64,000 bases of DNA from Pseudoxanthomonas sp. PXM03 (GTDB lineage Bacteria; Pseudomonadota; Gammaproteobacteria; Xanthomonadales; Xanthomonadaceae), in NCBI RefSeq assembly GCF_014852005.1, contig NZ_JACVAU010000001.1, forward strand, positions 518,001 to 582,000, given 5' to 3'. Made by a program: the position numbers and the translations under genes. Below the pieces are notes generated by a model that made no database searches, was not told the origin of the DNA, and saw only the letters and a list, made by a program, of their open reading frames with translations. Each line of letters opens with the position of its first letter. The first letter of the stretch is position 1. Of this stretch, positions 37,624 to 47,205 are shown piece by piece.

Positions 37624-38760
37624 CTACTTCGACGACGTGTGCTGCGATTTCCACTGCGGGTATTCCTTCGACAGCAGCCGCTTCGGCCAGCTGCCGTACC
37701 ACTCGTAGCCCGTGCGGCGCTCGCGCGGAATGTCTTCGTAGCGCGCGACCCGCTGGCTGTCGCGTGTCGCGAGCACCACGCTGCTGTCCTTCACGTCGTA
37801 GAAGCGCGCCCACAGCCCGGTGGCCGATGGATCGGCGACCAGGCGGCGATCCTTGGCACTGCTGTGGTACTGGAACTGCTCGGCCGGCGCCTCGAAGGTC
37901 TCGATGCGCCAACCGGTGATCTCCACCTTGCGTAGCCAGTCCACCGCACCGTCCACGGCCGCCACGACGGCGGGCGACGGGTCGGGGATCGACATCAGGT
38001 AGCGGACCACGCCGACGGTTTCCTGTCCCGCGATGGACGGCAGTTCGAACTTGCGCCCCTGTGCGGGCAGCAACGTCCGCGCGTCGTACTGGCCTGCCCA
38101 GCCGGCCAGCGTACCGCCCTGCCGTACCTGCAACGTCAGCAGGCAGGCGTCGCCCTTGTCGATGGCGGACTGCACGCGTGCGCGCAACGCGGCATCGACG
38201 AAGGCATAACGGCGCGTGTCCGAGACGACCTTGCGCAACGTGCCCAGCACGCCTGCGGTGACATCGTCGGCGATGGTGATGTGCGGATGGTAGGGCTGCG
38301 TGGCCGGCACCGTGTGCGGCCAGCCGCCGCATCCGGGAATCTGTTGTTCTAGCGTGAATGCGAGGCCCTTCAGGCTGCCGTCGCGGTAGCGCGCATCGCC
38401 CGTGATGGCGTAGGCCGTGGCCAGGTAGTCCAGCTGTGTGTAGATGTTGCGATTGTCGAAGCTGCCGCCGGACGTGCGTGCCTCCTGGTCGAAGCGCACC
38501 TTCTCCGCGTCGTCCAGGATCCGCGCAGGGTCCTGGTTCTCCACCCAGCCGCCGTCCATGCGCTGGTAGCGCAGGATGTTGTCGGCGATCTTCGCGACTT
38601 CGTCCGGTGCATGGCGCGGGTACTTGTCCCCGTGCACGTTGCGCCAGTGGTGGATCGCGTCCTCGAAGCCGGCCAGCGAGGGTAGTGGTGTCGATGGCGC
38701 GGCGGCCACCGATGGCGGCGCAAGCAGTAGCGCGATGGCCAGGGCGCGCGCGGACATCAT
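37624..38760 (-). CDS. pelA: pectate lyase, polysaccharide lyase family 10
   Basis: Cleaves polygalacturonate by beta-elimination to unsaturated oligogalacturonides. The 378-residue protein has a signal peptide (about 1-22) and the all-helical PL10 pattern: DNILRYQRMDGGWVENQD, then WPHTVPATQPYHPHITIADD, then YDARTLLPAQGRKFELPSIA and GWRIETFEAP. The start is the ATG at 38760 or the next codon at 38757; it overlaps the dctM stop. Periplasmic or outer-membrane location is likely. It belongs to the six-gene operon with the TRAP transporter. Confidence 0.9.
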   Translation of the reverse strand: MMSARALAIALLLAPPSVAAAPSTPLPSLAGFEDAIHHWRNVHGDKYPRHAPDEVAKIADNILRYQRMDGGWVENQDPARILDDAEKVRFDQEARTSGGSFDNRNIYTQLDYLATAYAITGDARYRDGSLKGLAFTLEQQIPGCGGWPHTVPATQPYHPHITIADDVTAGVLGTLRKVVSDTRRYAFVDAALRARVQSAIDKGDACLLTLQVRQGGTLAGWAGQYDARTLLPAQGRKFELPSIAGQETVGVVRYLMSIPDPSPAVVAAVDGAVDWLRKVEITGWRIETFEAPAEQFQYHSSAKDRRLVADPSATGLWARFYDVKDSSVVLATRDSQRVARYEDIPRERRTGYEWYGSWPKRLLSKEYPQWKSQHTSSK

Positions 38761-40040
38761 CCCCTCAGCGCCCGCGGCAGCCACAGCGACAGCTCGGGGA
38801 AGAACGCCACGATCAACAACACCGCCAGCGCCGCCAGCCAGAACGGCCAGATCGTGCGCATGCTCTGTGCCACGGTGATCTTGCCGATCGAGGTTCCGAT
38901 GAACAGCACCGAGCCCACCGGTGGCGTGACCAGGCCGATGCCGCCGGCCAGCACCATCACCAGGCCGAAGTGGATCGGGTCGATGCCGTAGGCCTTCACG
39001 ACCGGCAGGAAGATCGGCGTGCAGATCAGGATCTTCGGTGCGAGGTCCATGAACATGCCCAGCACCAGCAGGATCACCACGATCATCAGCAGCACGGTGC
39101 GCTGGCTGTCGGCGATCGATTGCAGGAACTCCACGGCGGCCGCAGGAACCTGCAGGTAGGCCAGCAGCCAACCGAACACGGCGGCGGTGGCGATCACGAA
39201 CAGGATCACGCCGGTCGTGCGCGCCGCATGCACCACGGCGCCGCGGAATTCGGCCCAGTGCAACTGGCGGTACAGCAGTGCGGTGACCAGCAGTGCGTAG
39301 ACCACGGCGATGGCGGCCGATTCCACCGCCGTGAAGATGCCGGCGCGGATGCCGACGAAGATCAGCGTGACCAGACCCAGCCCGGGCAGCGCCCCGACGA
39401 GGCGCATCGCCACCGCGCGCCAGCCCGGGAACGGCTCGGTGCCATAGCCGCGGTGACGCGCCACCACGTAGCCGGTGATCATCATGGCGGCTGTCATCAG
39501 CAGGGCCGGCACGATGCCCGCGGCGAACAGGTCGGCGATCGAGATGCCGCCGCCGGCCGCCGCTGAGAACAGGATCAGGTTGTGCGAGGGCGGCACCAGC
39601 AAGGCGACCAGCGCCGCCGTCATGCAGACGTTCACCGCGTAGTCGACGTCATAACCGCGCTTGACCATCTGCGGGATCATCGTGCCGCCGACGGCGGACA
39701 CATCGGCCAGCGCCGAGCCTGATACGCCGCCGAAGAACAGCGACGACAGCACGCTGACCTGGCCCAGGCCGCCGCGCATGCGGCCGACCAGCGACGACGC
39801 CAAGGCAATCAATCGTTCGGAGATGCCGCCGCGCAGCATCAGTTCGCCGGCGAAGATGAAGAGAGGGATGGCGATCAGCGAGACCGAGCCGGAGCCCGCC
39901 GAGATCTGCTGCACCAGCACGATCGACGGCACATCGAGGTAGAGCAGGGTGGCGAGCGCGGCGACCGCCAGCGCGAACGCCACCGGGACACCCAGCAACA
40001 GCAGCACGACGAACGCGCCCAACAGGATTGCGATGGCCAC
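38757..40040 (-). CDS. dctM: TRAP transporter large permease
   Basis: Twelve-helix subunit of a tripartite ATP-independent periplasmic transporter, which uses the sodium gradient to import organic acids. The 427-residue protein is almost entirely hydrophobic and contains the family blocks FIFAGELMLRGGISERLIALA, SGSALADVSAVGGTMIPQM, PPSHNLILFSAAAGG and GGIGLVTPPVGSVLF. It lies 3 bases after dctQ. In this locus the substrate is probably an unsaturated uronate monomer or dimer, or its DKI product. Confidence 0.93.
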   Translation of the reverse strand: MAIAILLGAFVVLLLLGVPVAFALAVAALATLLYLDVPSIVLVQQISAGSGSVSLIAIPLFIFAGELMLRGGISERLIALASSLVGRMRGGLGQVSVLSSLFFGGVSGSALADVSAVGGTMIPQMVKRGYDVDYAVNVCMTAALVALLVPPSHNLILFSAAAGGGISIADLFAAGIVPALLMTAAMMITGYVVARHRGYGTEPFPGWRAVAMRLVGALPGLGLVTLIFVGIRAGIFTAVESAAIAVVYALLVTALLYRQLHWAEFRGAVVHAARTTGVILFVIATAAVFGWLLAYLQVPAAAVEFLQSIADSQRTVLLMIVVILLVLGMFMDLAPKILICTPIFLPVVKAYGIDPIHFGLVMVLAGGIGLVTPPVGSVLFIGTSIGKITVAQSMRTIWPFWLAALAVLLIVAFFPELSLWLPRALRG

Positions 40041-40043
40041 GGG

Positions 40044-40559
40044 TCAGACTCCTTCTTCGCGAGCGGGGCGTACGGCCTGCCACGCCTTGTTCAGCCCGAA
40101 CACGCAGATCAGCGCGCCGCTGACCGACAGGGGCAGGTAGTTGATGCTCTGCGGCATCGAGGCACCCGCGAGCTTGATGTCCAGGCCATCCATCAGGAGT
40201 ACGCCGCCCCAGCCGGCGATCATCGCGCCCACGGCGGCGATCAGCAGCGGTCGCACGATCGACAGCACGAGGCGCGCAGCGGGCGGGAGATTCTCGGCCA
40301 GCAGGTGGAAGCTGAAATGACGGTTCGTGTGCACGCCTGCGGCGGCGCCCAGGCTCATGGCGGTGCTCAGCAGCAGCAGGGTCACCGGCTCGGTCCAGCT
40401 GGGCGAGTCGTTGAGCACGTAGCGCGTGAACACCTGCCAGCCCTGCACCACCACCAGGCCGATCAGGGCGGTTGCGGCGATCGCGATGGCGACATCGGAA
40501 AGACGGTCAAGTGCGCGCTGGAACGAGCCGGCGGGAACGGGAGAAGCGGTCTCGGTCAT
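40044..40559 (-). CDS. dctQ: TRAP transporter small permease
   Basis: The 171-residue, four-helix DctQ subunit that joins DctM in the inner membrane. Visible helices are about 22-44, 56-74, 92-113 and 135-155. The family motif region WQVFTRYVLNDSPSWTEPVT is present. I start at the ATG at 40559 (MTETASPVPAGS); the upstream extension overlaps dctP and is a shadow. It is 13 bases after dctP and 3 bases before dctM. Confidence 0.9.
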   Translation of the reverse strand: MTETASPVPAGSFQRALDRLSDVAIAIAATALIGLVVVQGWQVFTRYVLNDSPSWTEPVTLLLLSTAMSLGAAAGVHTNRHFSFHLLAENLPPAARLVLSIVRPLLIAAVGAMIAGWGGVLLMDGLDIKLAGASMPQSINYLPLSVSGALICVFGLNKAWQAVRPAREEGV

Positions 40560-40572
40560 CGGGTTGTTCTCG

Positions 40573-41568
40573 TCAGGCCAGGTCGCGGATGCGACGGTAC
40601 AGGGCTTCGATCTCGGGCTGGCGGTGGTAGGCGTCCAGCAGCGGCTGCGCGGCCGCGCGGAAGGCGTCGAGGTCAACCTCATTGCTCCTGATGCCGTGCT
40701 CCAGCACCGCCTTGCGCGCTGCGTCCTCGGAGGCGTCCCACTTGGCGCGCATCACCGGCACCGATTCGCGCGCCAGCTTGACCAGCAATTCACGGTCCTT
40801 GGCCTGCAGGGACTCGAAGCTGGCGCGTGACATCACCAGCACATCGGGGGCATAAGAATGGCGCGTCTCGGACCAGTACTTGGCTGCCTCGAAGTGGCGG
40901 CTGGAGTGGAAGCTGCGCATGTTGTTCTCTGCGCCGTCGATCATGTGCGTCTCCATCGCCGAGAAGGTCTCGCCCAGCGACATCGGGGTGGGATTCGCGC
41001 CCAGCAGGCGGATCAGCCGGATGAAGATGTCCGACGCCGCCACGCGCATCTTCATGCCGTGCAGATCCGCAGGCGAGGTGATCGGATGCTTGTTGTTGTA
41101 GAAACAGCGAGCGCCGGAGTCGTAGATCGCCAGCCCCACAAGATCACGGGCCCCGAAGCTGTCCAGGACAGCTTGGCCAACCCCGCCGTCGATCACGCGG
41201 CGCAGGTGCGCCACCGAGTCGAACACGTACGGCAGGCACAGCGCCTGCGTCAGCGGCAGTGCATTGTTGAGCGCACCGGAGAACACACGGGTGATGTCGA
41301 TCACACCGAAGCGTGCCATGTCGATGGCTTCCGCCTCGCGACCCAATTGACCGGAGTGGTACTGGCGCAGGGTGAGGCGCCCGCCCGTCTCGCGCGCCAT
41401 CGCGTCGCCTATCCAGCGCACGGCTTCGACGGTGGGATAGTCCTTCACGTGCACATCGCTCGCGGTCAGCACGCGCCGGCCTTCATCGGCGAGCGCGCGG
41501 CTGCCGGCGAGCGGCGCGACGACGGCGGCGCCGAGGCCGACACCCAGGAAACGACGACGGTTCATCAT
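40573..41568 (-). CDS. dctP: TRAP transporter substrate-binding protein
   Basis: The 331-residue periplasmic binding protein of the TRAP system. The N-terminus MMNRRRFLGVGLGAAVVAPL has a twin-arginine-like signal (RRRFLG), suggesting Tat export. The family fold shows ITRVFSGALNNALPL, FDSVAHLRRVIDGG, and GMKMRVAASDIFIRLIRLLG with the arginine (MKMRV) that usually binds a carboxylate, so an acidic sugar is a sensible ligand. The first ATG at 41568 overlaps the stop of the FAH gene. Confidence 0.92.
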   Translation of the reverse strand: MMNRRRFLGVGLGAAVVAPLAGSRALADEGRRVLTASDVHVKDYPTVEAVRWIGDAMARETGGRLTLRQYHSGQLGREAEAIDMARFGVIDITRVFSGALNNALPLTQALCLPYVFDSVAHLRRVIDGGVGQAVLDSFGARDLVGLAIYDSGARCFYNNKHPITSPADLHGMKMRVAASDIFIRLIRLLGANPTPMSLGETFSAMETHMIDGAENNMRSFHSSRHFEAAKYWSETRHSYAPDVLVMSRASFESLQAKDRELLVKLARESVPVMRAKWDASEDAARKAVLEHGIRSNEVDLDAFRAAAQPLLDAYHRQPEIEALYRRIRDLA

Positions 41569-42422
41569 GCGCGCCAATCCCCTTCGTCCTTCGGTGTTGC
41601 GGCAGTCGCGACACACGCGATGCTGCCATGGCCATCGAAGTCGATGCGTGCCCGCTGGCCCGGCAGGATGTCGTGGATGCCGGTGGCGTTACCCGTGGCG
41701 ATCAGGTCGCCGGCCTTGAGCGGCCGGCCACGCCGGGCCGAGCGTGCGAGCGCGAAGGCGAAGGCCGCGCGCAGGCCACCAGGCAGCGTTGTCGCGCCCC
41801 CCTGACCAACCTGCTGACCCTCGATCCAGGTCGTGCACGTCAGCGACGCATCGCTGCGGTCGGCCCAGCCGGGAATCTCGGCACCCATCACGAGTCCGTT
41901 GTTGTTGCCGAAGTCGGATACGACGACGCGGGGACCCAACTGGTTGATCGTGGCCAACGGGCTGCTGGCCACTTCCATGCCGATGAACAGCGTGGAGGCG
42001 ACGGTAGCGACCTCTTCCGGTGTCCAGTGGGTCTTGTCGGCCGGGGCATCCGCGTCCAGGCGCAACACGTACTCCGCTTCCACCGCGCCGAAGCCGCCAG
42101 CGAACACTTCGAAGCTCTCTTGGCCACCGGTGGTCAACTTGAGCTGACGGGTGAAGATCGGTCCCAGCAGGCGCTCATCGCCGGACACGTCGCGCCGCTC
42201 GGGCGCGATGAAGCCGACCTTCCACCCGACGACCCGATCCGGCCACTGCGCGATCGCAAGATCCTGCACGCGGTATGCCGTGACCAGATCATCCGGGATA
42301 TTCCCGGGGAAGCCGGGCAATGCGCGTCCCTGACGCCGTGCGCTGACGAAGCTGTCCGCGATGGCGGCCAGTTCTGGGGCTTCCGTGCGACCGTTGGACG
42401 GCGCGCTGTGGTCAGTACTCAA
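41565..42422 (-). CDS. FAH-family 2-oxo-acid hydratase (MhpD/HpaH-like)
   Basis: A 285-residue enzyme of the fumarylacetoacetate hydrolase superfamily, closest in layout to 2-oxo-4-pentenoate or 2-oxo-hept-4-ene-dioate hydratases. The metal ligands are expected in GAVEAEYVLRLD (ExE) and near WTPEEVATV; GNATGIHDILPGQRARIDF is the typical C-terminus. No ATG gives a sensible length. The TTG at 42422 follows GGGGAG and gives MSTDHSAPSNGRTEAPEL; frames further upstream run through the operator. It is the first gene of the operon that continues with dctP, dctQ, dctM, PL10 and GH43. The exact substrate is unknown. Confidence 0.8.
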   Translation of the reverse strand: MSTDHSAPSNGRTEAPELAAIADSFVSARRQGRALPGFPGNIPDDLVTAYRVQDLAIAQWPDRVVGWKVGFIAPERRDVSGDERLLGPIFTRQLKLTTGGQESFEVFAGGFGAVEAEYVLRLDADAPADKTHWTPEEVATVASTLFIGMEVASSPLATINQLGPRVVVSDFGNNNGLVMGAEIPGWADRSDASLTCTTWIEGQQVGQGGATTLPGGLRAAFAFALARSARRGRPLKAGDLIATGNATGIHDILPGQRARIDFDGHGSIACVATAATPKDEGDWRA

Positions 42423-42486
42423 GAGGGTTCTCCCCGCTGCGTTTTGTTGCACTGCCGAGTGACAGTGCAGGTTGATGGCCTGTATA

Positions 42487-42504
42487 TGGTAAACCGGTGT
42501 CATT
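42487..42504. promoter_or_regulatory. candidate operator between the FAH/TRAP operon and the PL1 lyase gene
   Basis: TGGTAAACCGGTGTCATT, closely related to the kduI site (one extra A in the left half). It lies in the 151-base divergent region, 65 bases upstream of the FAH start and 70 bases upstream of the lyase start, so one bound repressor could control both directions. Confidence 0.6.
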
Positions 42505-42573
42505 GACAATGTGCACTGCCGCAAAACCCATCCCGATGCCACGATGCGTCGATCCACTCCTGGGAGGGAGCCA

Positions 42574-43920
42574 ATGTTTCATATCCGTTTTCCCGCGCGG
42601 GCCCGCGGACTGACCTGCGGCCTGGCCGCCCTGCTGATGGCGCTGGCGATGACGCCGGTCCTCGCCGCCGAGGCGCCCGTGCTTGCATTCCCCGGCGCGC
42701 AGGGCGCGGCCGCGCACACGCCCGGCGGGCGTGGCGGCAAGATCATCCGCGTCACCAGCCTGGCCGCTGACGGTCCCGGCTCGTTCAAGGAAGCGGTGAC
42801 GGGCAAGGGCCCGCGCATCGTGGTGTTCGAAGTCGGTGGCGTGATCGACCTCGGCATGAAGGAGCTGCGCATCACCGAGCCGTTCCTGACCATCGCCGGC
42901 CAGACTGCACCGCACCCTGGCGTGACCATCATCAAGGGCGGCCTGACCATCGCCACCCACGATGTGGTCATCCGCCACATCCGCATCCGGCCCGGCGATG
43001 GCGGGTTGCCCAAGCGTTCGGGCGACATCGATGCCATCACCACCGTGCGCGGCGCGCATGACGTCATCGTCGACCACTGCTCGCTCACGTGGGCCACGGA
43101 TGAGAACCTCAGCGCATCCAGCACGCGCTTCCATGGCGAAAATGAAGCCGAGTGGATGGCCAACGCGTCGCGCCGCATCACCTACAGCAACAACATCGTC
43201 GGTGAGGGACTGGCGAATTCGATCCATGCCAAGGGCGAACACTCCAAGGGCTCGCTGATCCACGACCACGTCAACGAGGTCCTGATCATCGGCAACCTGT
43301 ACGCGCACAACTACGAGCGCAGCCCGCTGTTCAAGGGCGGCGCGCGCGGGCAGGTGATCAATAACCTGATCTACAACCCCGGCCAGCGCGCCATCCACTA
43401 CAACCTGATCGCAGAAGAGTGGATGGGCCATCCGTACTCGCGTGGCGAGATGATCGTGCGTGGCAACGTCATGCGTGCGGGCCGGTCCACCGAGCCGCTG
43501 GCGTTCCTGATGATCGGTGGCTCCGGGGATCTCGACCTGTACGCGCAGGACAACCTCATCGTCGATCGCGTGGGCAACAAGAGCATCCAGGAGACCGGCA
43601 GCTACACGACCGCGCCGGTGAAGCTCAACCGCGTCAAGCAGGCGCCCGCGTTGCCCTTCGGCGTCACCCTCCGGGGCTCCGGTGAAGTCCAGGATGCCGT
43701 CATAGAAACTGCGGGCGCAACGCCCTGGAACCGCGATCTGGTCGACCGCCGCATCGTCGCCGACGTCATCGAAGGCCGTGGCGAAATCATCGACAGCCAG
43801 GAGCAGGTGGGTGGCTACCCGCAGTACAAGGAAGCCCGCAAGCCGTTCATCGAAAGCGAATGGAATCTCGACGTGATGGAGCCCATCAGTGGTTACCCGA
43901 AGGGCGAACCGTTGCGCTGA
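42574..43920 (+). CDS. pectate lyase, polysaccharide lyase family 1-like
   Basis: A 448-residue secreted right-handed beta-helix lyase. Signal peptide about 1-33 (ending VLAAEA). The N-terminal part reads AFPGAQGAAAHTPGGRGGKI, then FLTIAGQTAPHPGVTIIKGG and HDVIVDHCSLTWATDENLS, where DHC and the nearby acidic residues mark the calcium- and substrate-binding cleft of PL1-type lyases. GGGAGGG precedes the ATG at 42574. It is divergent from the FAH operon and probably shares its operator. It provides unsaturated oligogalacturonides for uptake. Confidence 0.88.
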   Translation: MFHIRFPARARGLTCGLAALLMALAMTPVLAAEAPVLAFPGAQGAAAHTPGGRGGKIIRVTSLAADGPGSFKEAVTGKGPRIVVFEVGGVIDLGMKELRITEPFLTIAGQTAPHPGVTIIKGGLTIATHDVVIRHIRIRPGDGGLPKRSGDIDAITTVRGAHDVIVDHCSLTWATDENLSASSTRFHGENEAEWMANASRRITYSNNIVGEGLANSIHAKGEHSKGSLIHDHVNEVLIIGNLYAHNYERSPLFKGGARGQVINNLIYNPGQRAIHYNLIAEEWMGHPYSRGEMIVRGNVMRAGRSTEPLAFLMIGGSGDLDLYAQDNLIVDRVGNKSIQETGSYTTAPVKLNRVKQAPALPFGVTLRGSGEVQDAVIETAGATPWNRDLVDRRIVADVIEGRGEIIDSQEQVGGYPQYKEARKPFIESEWNLDVMEPISGYPKGEPLR

Positions 43921-43964
43921 AGAGCAACGCCGCTGCCGTACCGCGCGCGCAAGGTGACGAAGAC

Positions 43965-43988
43965 GACCCGCCGAAAGGCGGGTCTTCC
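43965..43988 (+). terminator. intrinsic terminator of the PL1 lyase gene
   Basis: An 8-bp stem GACCCGCC / GGCGGGTC with a GAAA tetraloop, followed by TTCC, 45 bases after the stop. The rest of 43921-44191 shows no gene. Confidence 0.75.
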
Positions 43989-44155
43989 ATGTGCCCAGCT
44001 TACGACGCGTGCGTGCGATCCGGATCATGCGCGCCGGGATTTCAAGACGTGGATTTCCTGTGCCTTCAAGCATCAACCGAACACCCGTCGGTCACGGGGC
44101 ATCAATGCCGTGCGGATCATGCCGGCGCCCGTGACGTTGCAGCAGCGGAGGGGAA

Positions 44156-44183
44156 GGCGGGCGCCCGTGCAGGCGCGCCCGCC
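44156..44183 (-). terminator. terminator-like hairpin after the first pectin TonB gene
   Basis: On the minus strand GGCGGGCGC-type arms (44156-44164 with 44175-44183) pair over 9 bp and are followed by TTCCCC. It lies eight bases past the TonB gene stop. The U-tract is weak. Confidence 0.55.
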
Positions 44184-44191
44184 CGCAGCGC

Positions 44192-47107
44192 TCAGAAGTT
44201 GAACCGCGCGCCGACGTAGTACTGGCGTCCCGTATGGTGGTACACGGAGGCGCGATCGCCGACCGAATCCACGTACTGGTCGTTGAACTCGTCTGTCAGG
44301 TTGATCCCCTCGAAGGTGAGGGTGAAGTGCTTGTCCCACTTGTACGACATGGAGAAGTCCACGCTGCGTGCACTGCGCTTTCCTTCCACGTCGTTGTTGT
44401 TCTGTCCCGGGACGCGCTGCAGGTAGTCGTCGCGGAACGACGTGGAGATGCGTGCGCTGAACTTGTTGTTGTCGTAGTAGAGCGTGGCGTTGTACGACTT
44501 CGGCGACAGATTGACCAGCTCATCGGCGATGTAGGTCACGGGGAAGCTGCCCGGCACCGCATAGTCGATATCCGATTTCACGTGCGTGTAGTTGAGCAGC
44601 ACGCCGAAATGACGGAAACCACCCGGCAGGAACGAGAACGGCTGCTGGTAGTTCAGCTCGAAACCCTTCAGCGGACCGCCAGGAGTGTTGATGGGCGTGC
44701 GGACATCGAACGGCACGTCCCAGAACGTGGACGGCACCCATTCCAGCGGAAGGCCGGTGTCGCGGTAGGCGATGTTCTCGCGCAGTTCCTGGATGTAGGT
44801 CTCGATGTCCTTGTAGAACAGCGCCAGCGACAGCACCGAGTCTTCGGCGAAGTACCATTCCGCACTGAAATCATAGGTCTTGGCACGGAACGGATCGAGA
44901 TACGGGTTGCCCACGCGGATGTTGGGCGACCCGGTGGTGGTGATGCCGGCACCGGGCGACAGGTTGCCCAGTTGCGGCCTTGCCATGACCTTGGCGGCAC
45001 CGAAGCGCAGCACCAGGTCGTCGGTGACGTCCCATGCGAGGTTCAACGACGGCAGCCAGTCCTTGTAGTCGTTGCTGACCGTGACCGGGCTGCCGCCACC
45101 GACCGACGTATAGCCGCTGGCATCGACATCGGTGGTCGCGTAGCGGACGCCCACGTTGCCGCGCATCGGGCGGCCCGCCAGATCCGCGTTGAAATCCAGT
45201 TGCAGGTAGCCTCCCCAATCCTCTTCGCTGATGCTGCGGTTGTTGCCGCGCGCATTGCCGTTGGTGATGCTGCTCAAGGTGAAGTCGCCTCCTGGCACGC
45301 CGGTGTTGCAATTGCAGTAGATGTTGAAGAGGCTGGCGATCGCATCGAGGTCCGGGATCAGCCATGAGCCGGGCGCCCGCCCGTCCAGGCCGCGGCCGAA
45401 GCCGGTGACCAGCGAGGACAGGTCGCCGAGCGTCGTGCCGGTGGGCAGGGCGGGGACCGACGTTTCGCTGCTGCGGCGGAACTCCCACGTGTCCATGCCG
45501 AACTTCTTGTACGACATCCCCCCGCGCAGCGTGAATGTCTCGTTGATGACGAAATCCAGGTCCAGCTTGCCGGTGTCGAAGGTGTTGTCGACGCCCTGCG
45601 GGCGGATGCGAATCTCGGAGCCGGTGGTGTTCGCCGCCGGGCTGCTGATCCAGCGCCAGGACGACGGGCTGTTCACATCGAGGCTGCCGTAGGTGATCAC
45701 CGGCAGGCGGCTGTTGCCGCGATAGTCCCAGCTGTAGCCGTCGAGGTTCTGGATGTCGAACGTCACCGTGGTCTGCACGGGATTTTTGAACTCCGACGTG
45801 GACGTGCCGACCATCGCGTTGAGCTTCAGGCGATCGGTGATGTCCTGCTCCAGGCTCAGGCTGTACTGGCTGAACTCCGTGGACAGCTCGTCGAAACGGG
45901 ATTCCGAACGCACGTCGACATTGTCGAACACGCCGTAGACCAGGTTGCCGCGATCATCCACTTCAGCCTGGAGCACATGCGTCTCGTACTTGCCACCCTG
46001 CGTGTTCGAGCGGCTGAAGGAGATCGTCTCCAGGAAATCCTCCTGGCGGGTCGCATCCAGCTTCGAGTACATCGCATCGAAGCTCAGCAGCGTGCGGTCG
46101 CTGGGCTTGAACTGCAGCGCGGCAGTCACGCCCAGCCGTTCCTGTTCGTGGGTCAGGCGGCCGTAGCGCGGCAGGCGCGGATGGAAGGTGGTCGTAGCCG
46201 ATGCCAGGCGGTACGCATCGTTGTTGGCCTGCGTGTTGGCCGGGCGCGGATTGCCGGTGGAGCAGTTCAAGGCCGTCGTACCGCGCCCGCCGTTGTTGGC
46301 GTTGTTCTGCGGTGTGTAGCCGACCGGACTGCAGAAGCCGTTGGAGGAGGGGCCGTTGTCCCAGCGCACCGCGCTGTAGCCTTCCTCCAGCAGGTTCCGC
46401 TCACTGTAGGCCGCCGACAGCAATGCCCCGAACTTGCCGTCCGCCCAGGTATTGCTGATCAGCGCGGAAAAGCGCGGATCCCATTGCTTCGACAGGTCGT
46501 TGTAGCCCATCTGGCTGGTCACCGTGCTGGTGAAGCCGTCGTAGTCGAAAGGACGCGCTGCGCGCAGATCGACGGTGGCACCGAGCGAGCCTTCGTCGAT
46601 CTGGGCCGATTGCGTCTTGCGCACCGTCAGCTTGCTGAAGAGCTCTGCGGCGAAGACGTTGAAGTCGAAGCCACGTCCCCGGTTCGCACCGCCCGAGCTG
46701 TCCGTGCCGCCCGTCGTGGCCAGCGCCTCCAGTCCGTTGATGCGTACGCGAGTGAAGTCCTGCCCCAGGCCGCGGACGGTGATCGAGCGGCCTTCGCCGG
46801 CATCGCGATCGATCGCCACGCCAGGAATGCGCTGGAGCGCTTCGGCAAGATTGAGATCAGGGAACTTGCCGATGTCCTCGGCAACGACAGCGTCGATCTG
46901 TTCGGCGCTGTAGCGTTTCTCTTCCAGCGCTTTCTCGAGGCTTGCACGGAACGTGCCGACCACCTCGACGCGATCAAGATCCGTGGCGACGGGCGGCGTT
47001 GGTGAAGTCTCCTGCGATTGCGCGAAAGCTGGCACGTGCAGTGCAACGGCGATCGAGAATGCGAGTGCGGTAACCGGTGTCTTCCGATGCTTCAGAGTGC
47101 GCTTCAT
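44192..47107 (-). CDS. TonB-dependent receptor, pectin locus (first paralogue)
   Basis: A 971-residue outer-membrane receptor. Signal peptide about 1-29 (RKTPVTALAFSIAVALHVPA). The plug starts after LDRVEVVGTFRASLEKALEE and contains VVAEDIGKFPDLNLAEALQRIPG, ITVRGLGQDFTRVRINGLEA and NVFAAELFSKLTVRKT, hallmarks of the carbohydrate-linked receptors of Xanthomonas and Caulobacter. The barrel ends YYVGARFNF. About half its features are shared with the next gene, so the two are paralogues, probably for different oligogalacturonides. Regulation: an operator-like sequence at 47206 upstream and another at 47069 inside codons 9-13. Confidence 0.93.
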   Translation of the reverse strand: MKRTLKHRKTPVTALAFSIAVALHVPAFAQSQETSPTPPVATDLDRVEVVGTFRASLEKALEEKRYSAEQIDAVVAEDIGKFPDLNLAEALQRIPGVAIDRDAGEGRSITVRGLGQDFTRVRINGLEALATTGGTDSSGGANRGRGFDFNVFAAELFSKLTVRKTQSAQIDEGSLGATVDLRAARPFDYDGFTSTVTSQMGYNDLSKQWDPRFSALISNTWADGKFGALLSAAYSERNLLEEGYSAVRWDNGPSSNGFCSPVGYTPQNNANNGGRGTTALNCSTGNPRPANTQANNDAYRLASATTTFHPRLPRYGRLTHEQERLGVTAALQFKPSDRTLLSFDAMYSKLDATRQEDFLETISFSRSNTQGGKYETHVLQAEVDDRGNLVYGVFDNVDVRSESRFDELSTEFSQYSLSLEQDITDRLKLNAMVGTSTSEFKNPVQTTVTFDIQNLDGYSWDYRGNSRLPVITYGSLDVNSPSSWRWISSPAANTTGSEIRIRPQGVDNTFDTGKLDLDFVINETFTLRGGMSYKKFGMDTWEFRRSSETSVPALPTGTTLGDLSSLVTGFGRGLDGRAPGSWLIPDLDAIASLFNIYCNCNTGVPGGDFTLSSITNGNARGNNRSISEEDWGGYLQLDFNADLAGRPMRGNVGVRYATTDVDASGYTSVGGGSPVTVSNDYKDWLPSLNLAWDVTDDLVLRFGAAKVMARPQLGNLSPGAGITTTGSPNIRVGNPYLDPFRAKTYDFSAEWYFAEDSVLSLALFYKDIETYIQELRENIAYRDTGLPLEWVPSTFWDVPFDVRTPINTPGGPLKGFELNYQQPFSFLPGGFRHFGVLLNYTHVKSDIDYAVPGSFPVTYIADELVNLSPKSYNATLYYDNNKFSARISTSFRDDYLQRVPGQNNNDVEGKRSARSVDFSMSYKWDKHFTLTFEGINLTDEFNDQYVDSVGDRASVYHHTGRQYYVGARFNF
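47069..47081 (-). promoter_or_regulatory. intragenic operator-like 13-mer in the first TonB gene
   Basis: GGTAACCGGTGTC, identical to the core of the kduI site, lies inside the coding sequence at the codons for Lys-Thr-Pro-Val-Thr (about codons 9-13). It starts 137 bases from the upstream site at 47206. The same arrangement occurs in the second TonB gene. Confidence 0.5.
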
Positions 47108-47205
47108 GACATCCCCCTCCCAAGGGCGGCCAACCGTTTTTGTGTGTCAGCGAGCGCCGACGACGACGTGATTTCCCCAGTGGATCGATTGCGATGCAGT
47201 TGTGA

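Noticed and set aside
42423-42557. longer N-terminus for the FAH-family hydratase from an ATG at 42557 or 42503
   Set aside because: It would run through the operator-like site and adds residues with no family match; the TTG at 42422 has a good ribosome-binding site.
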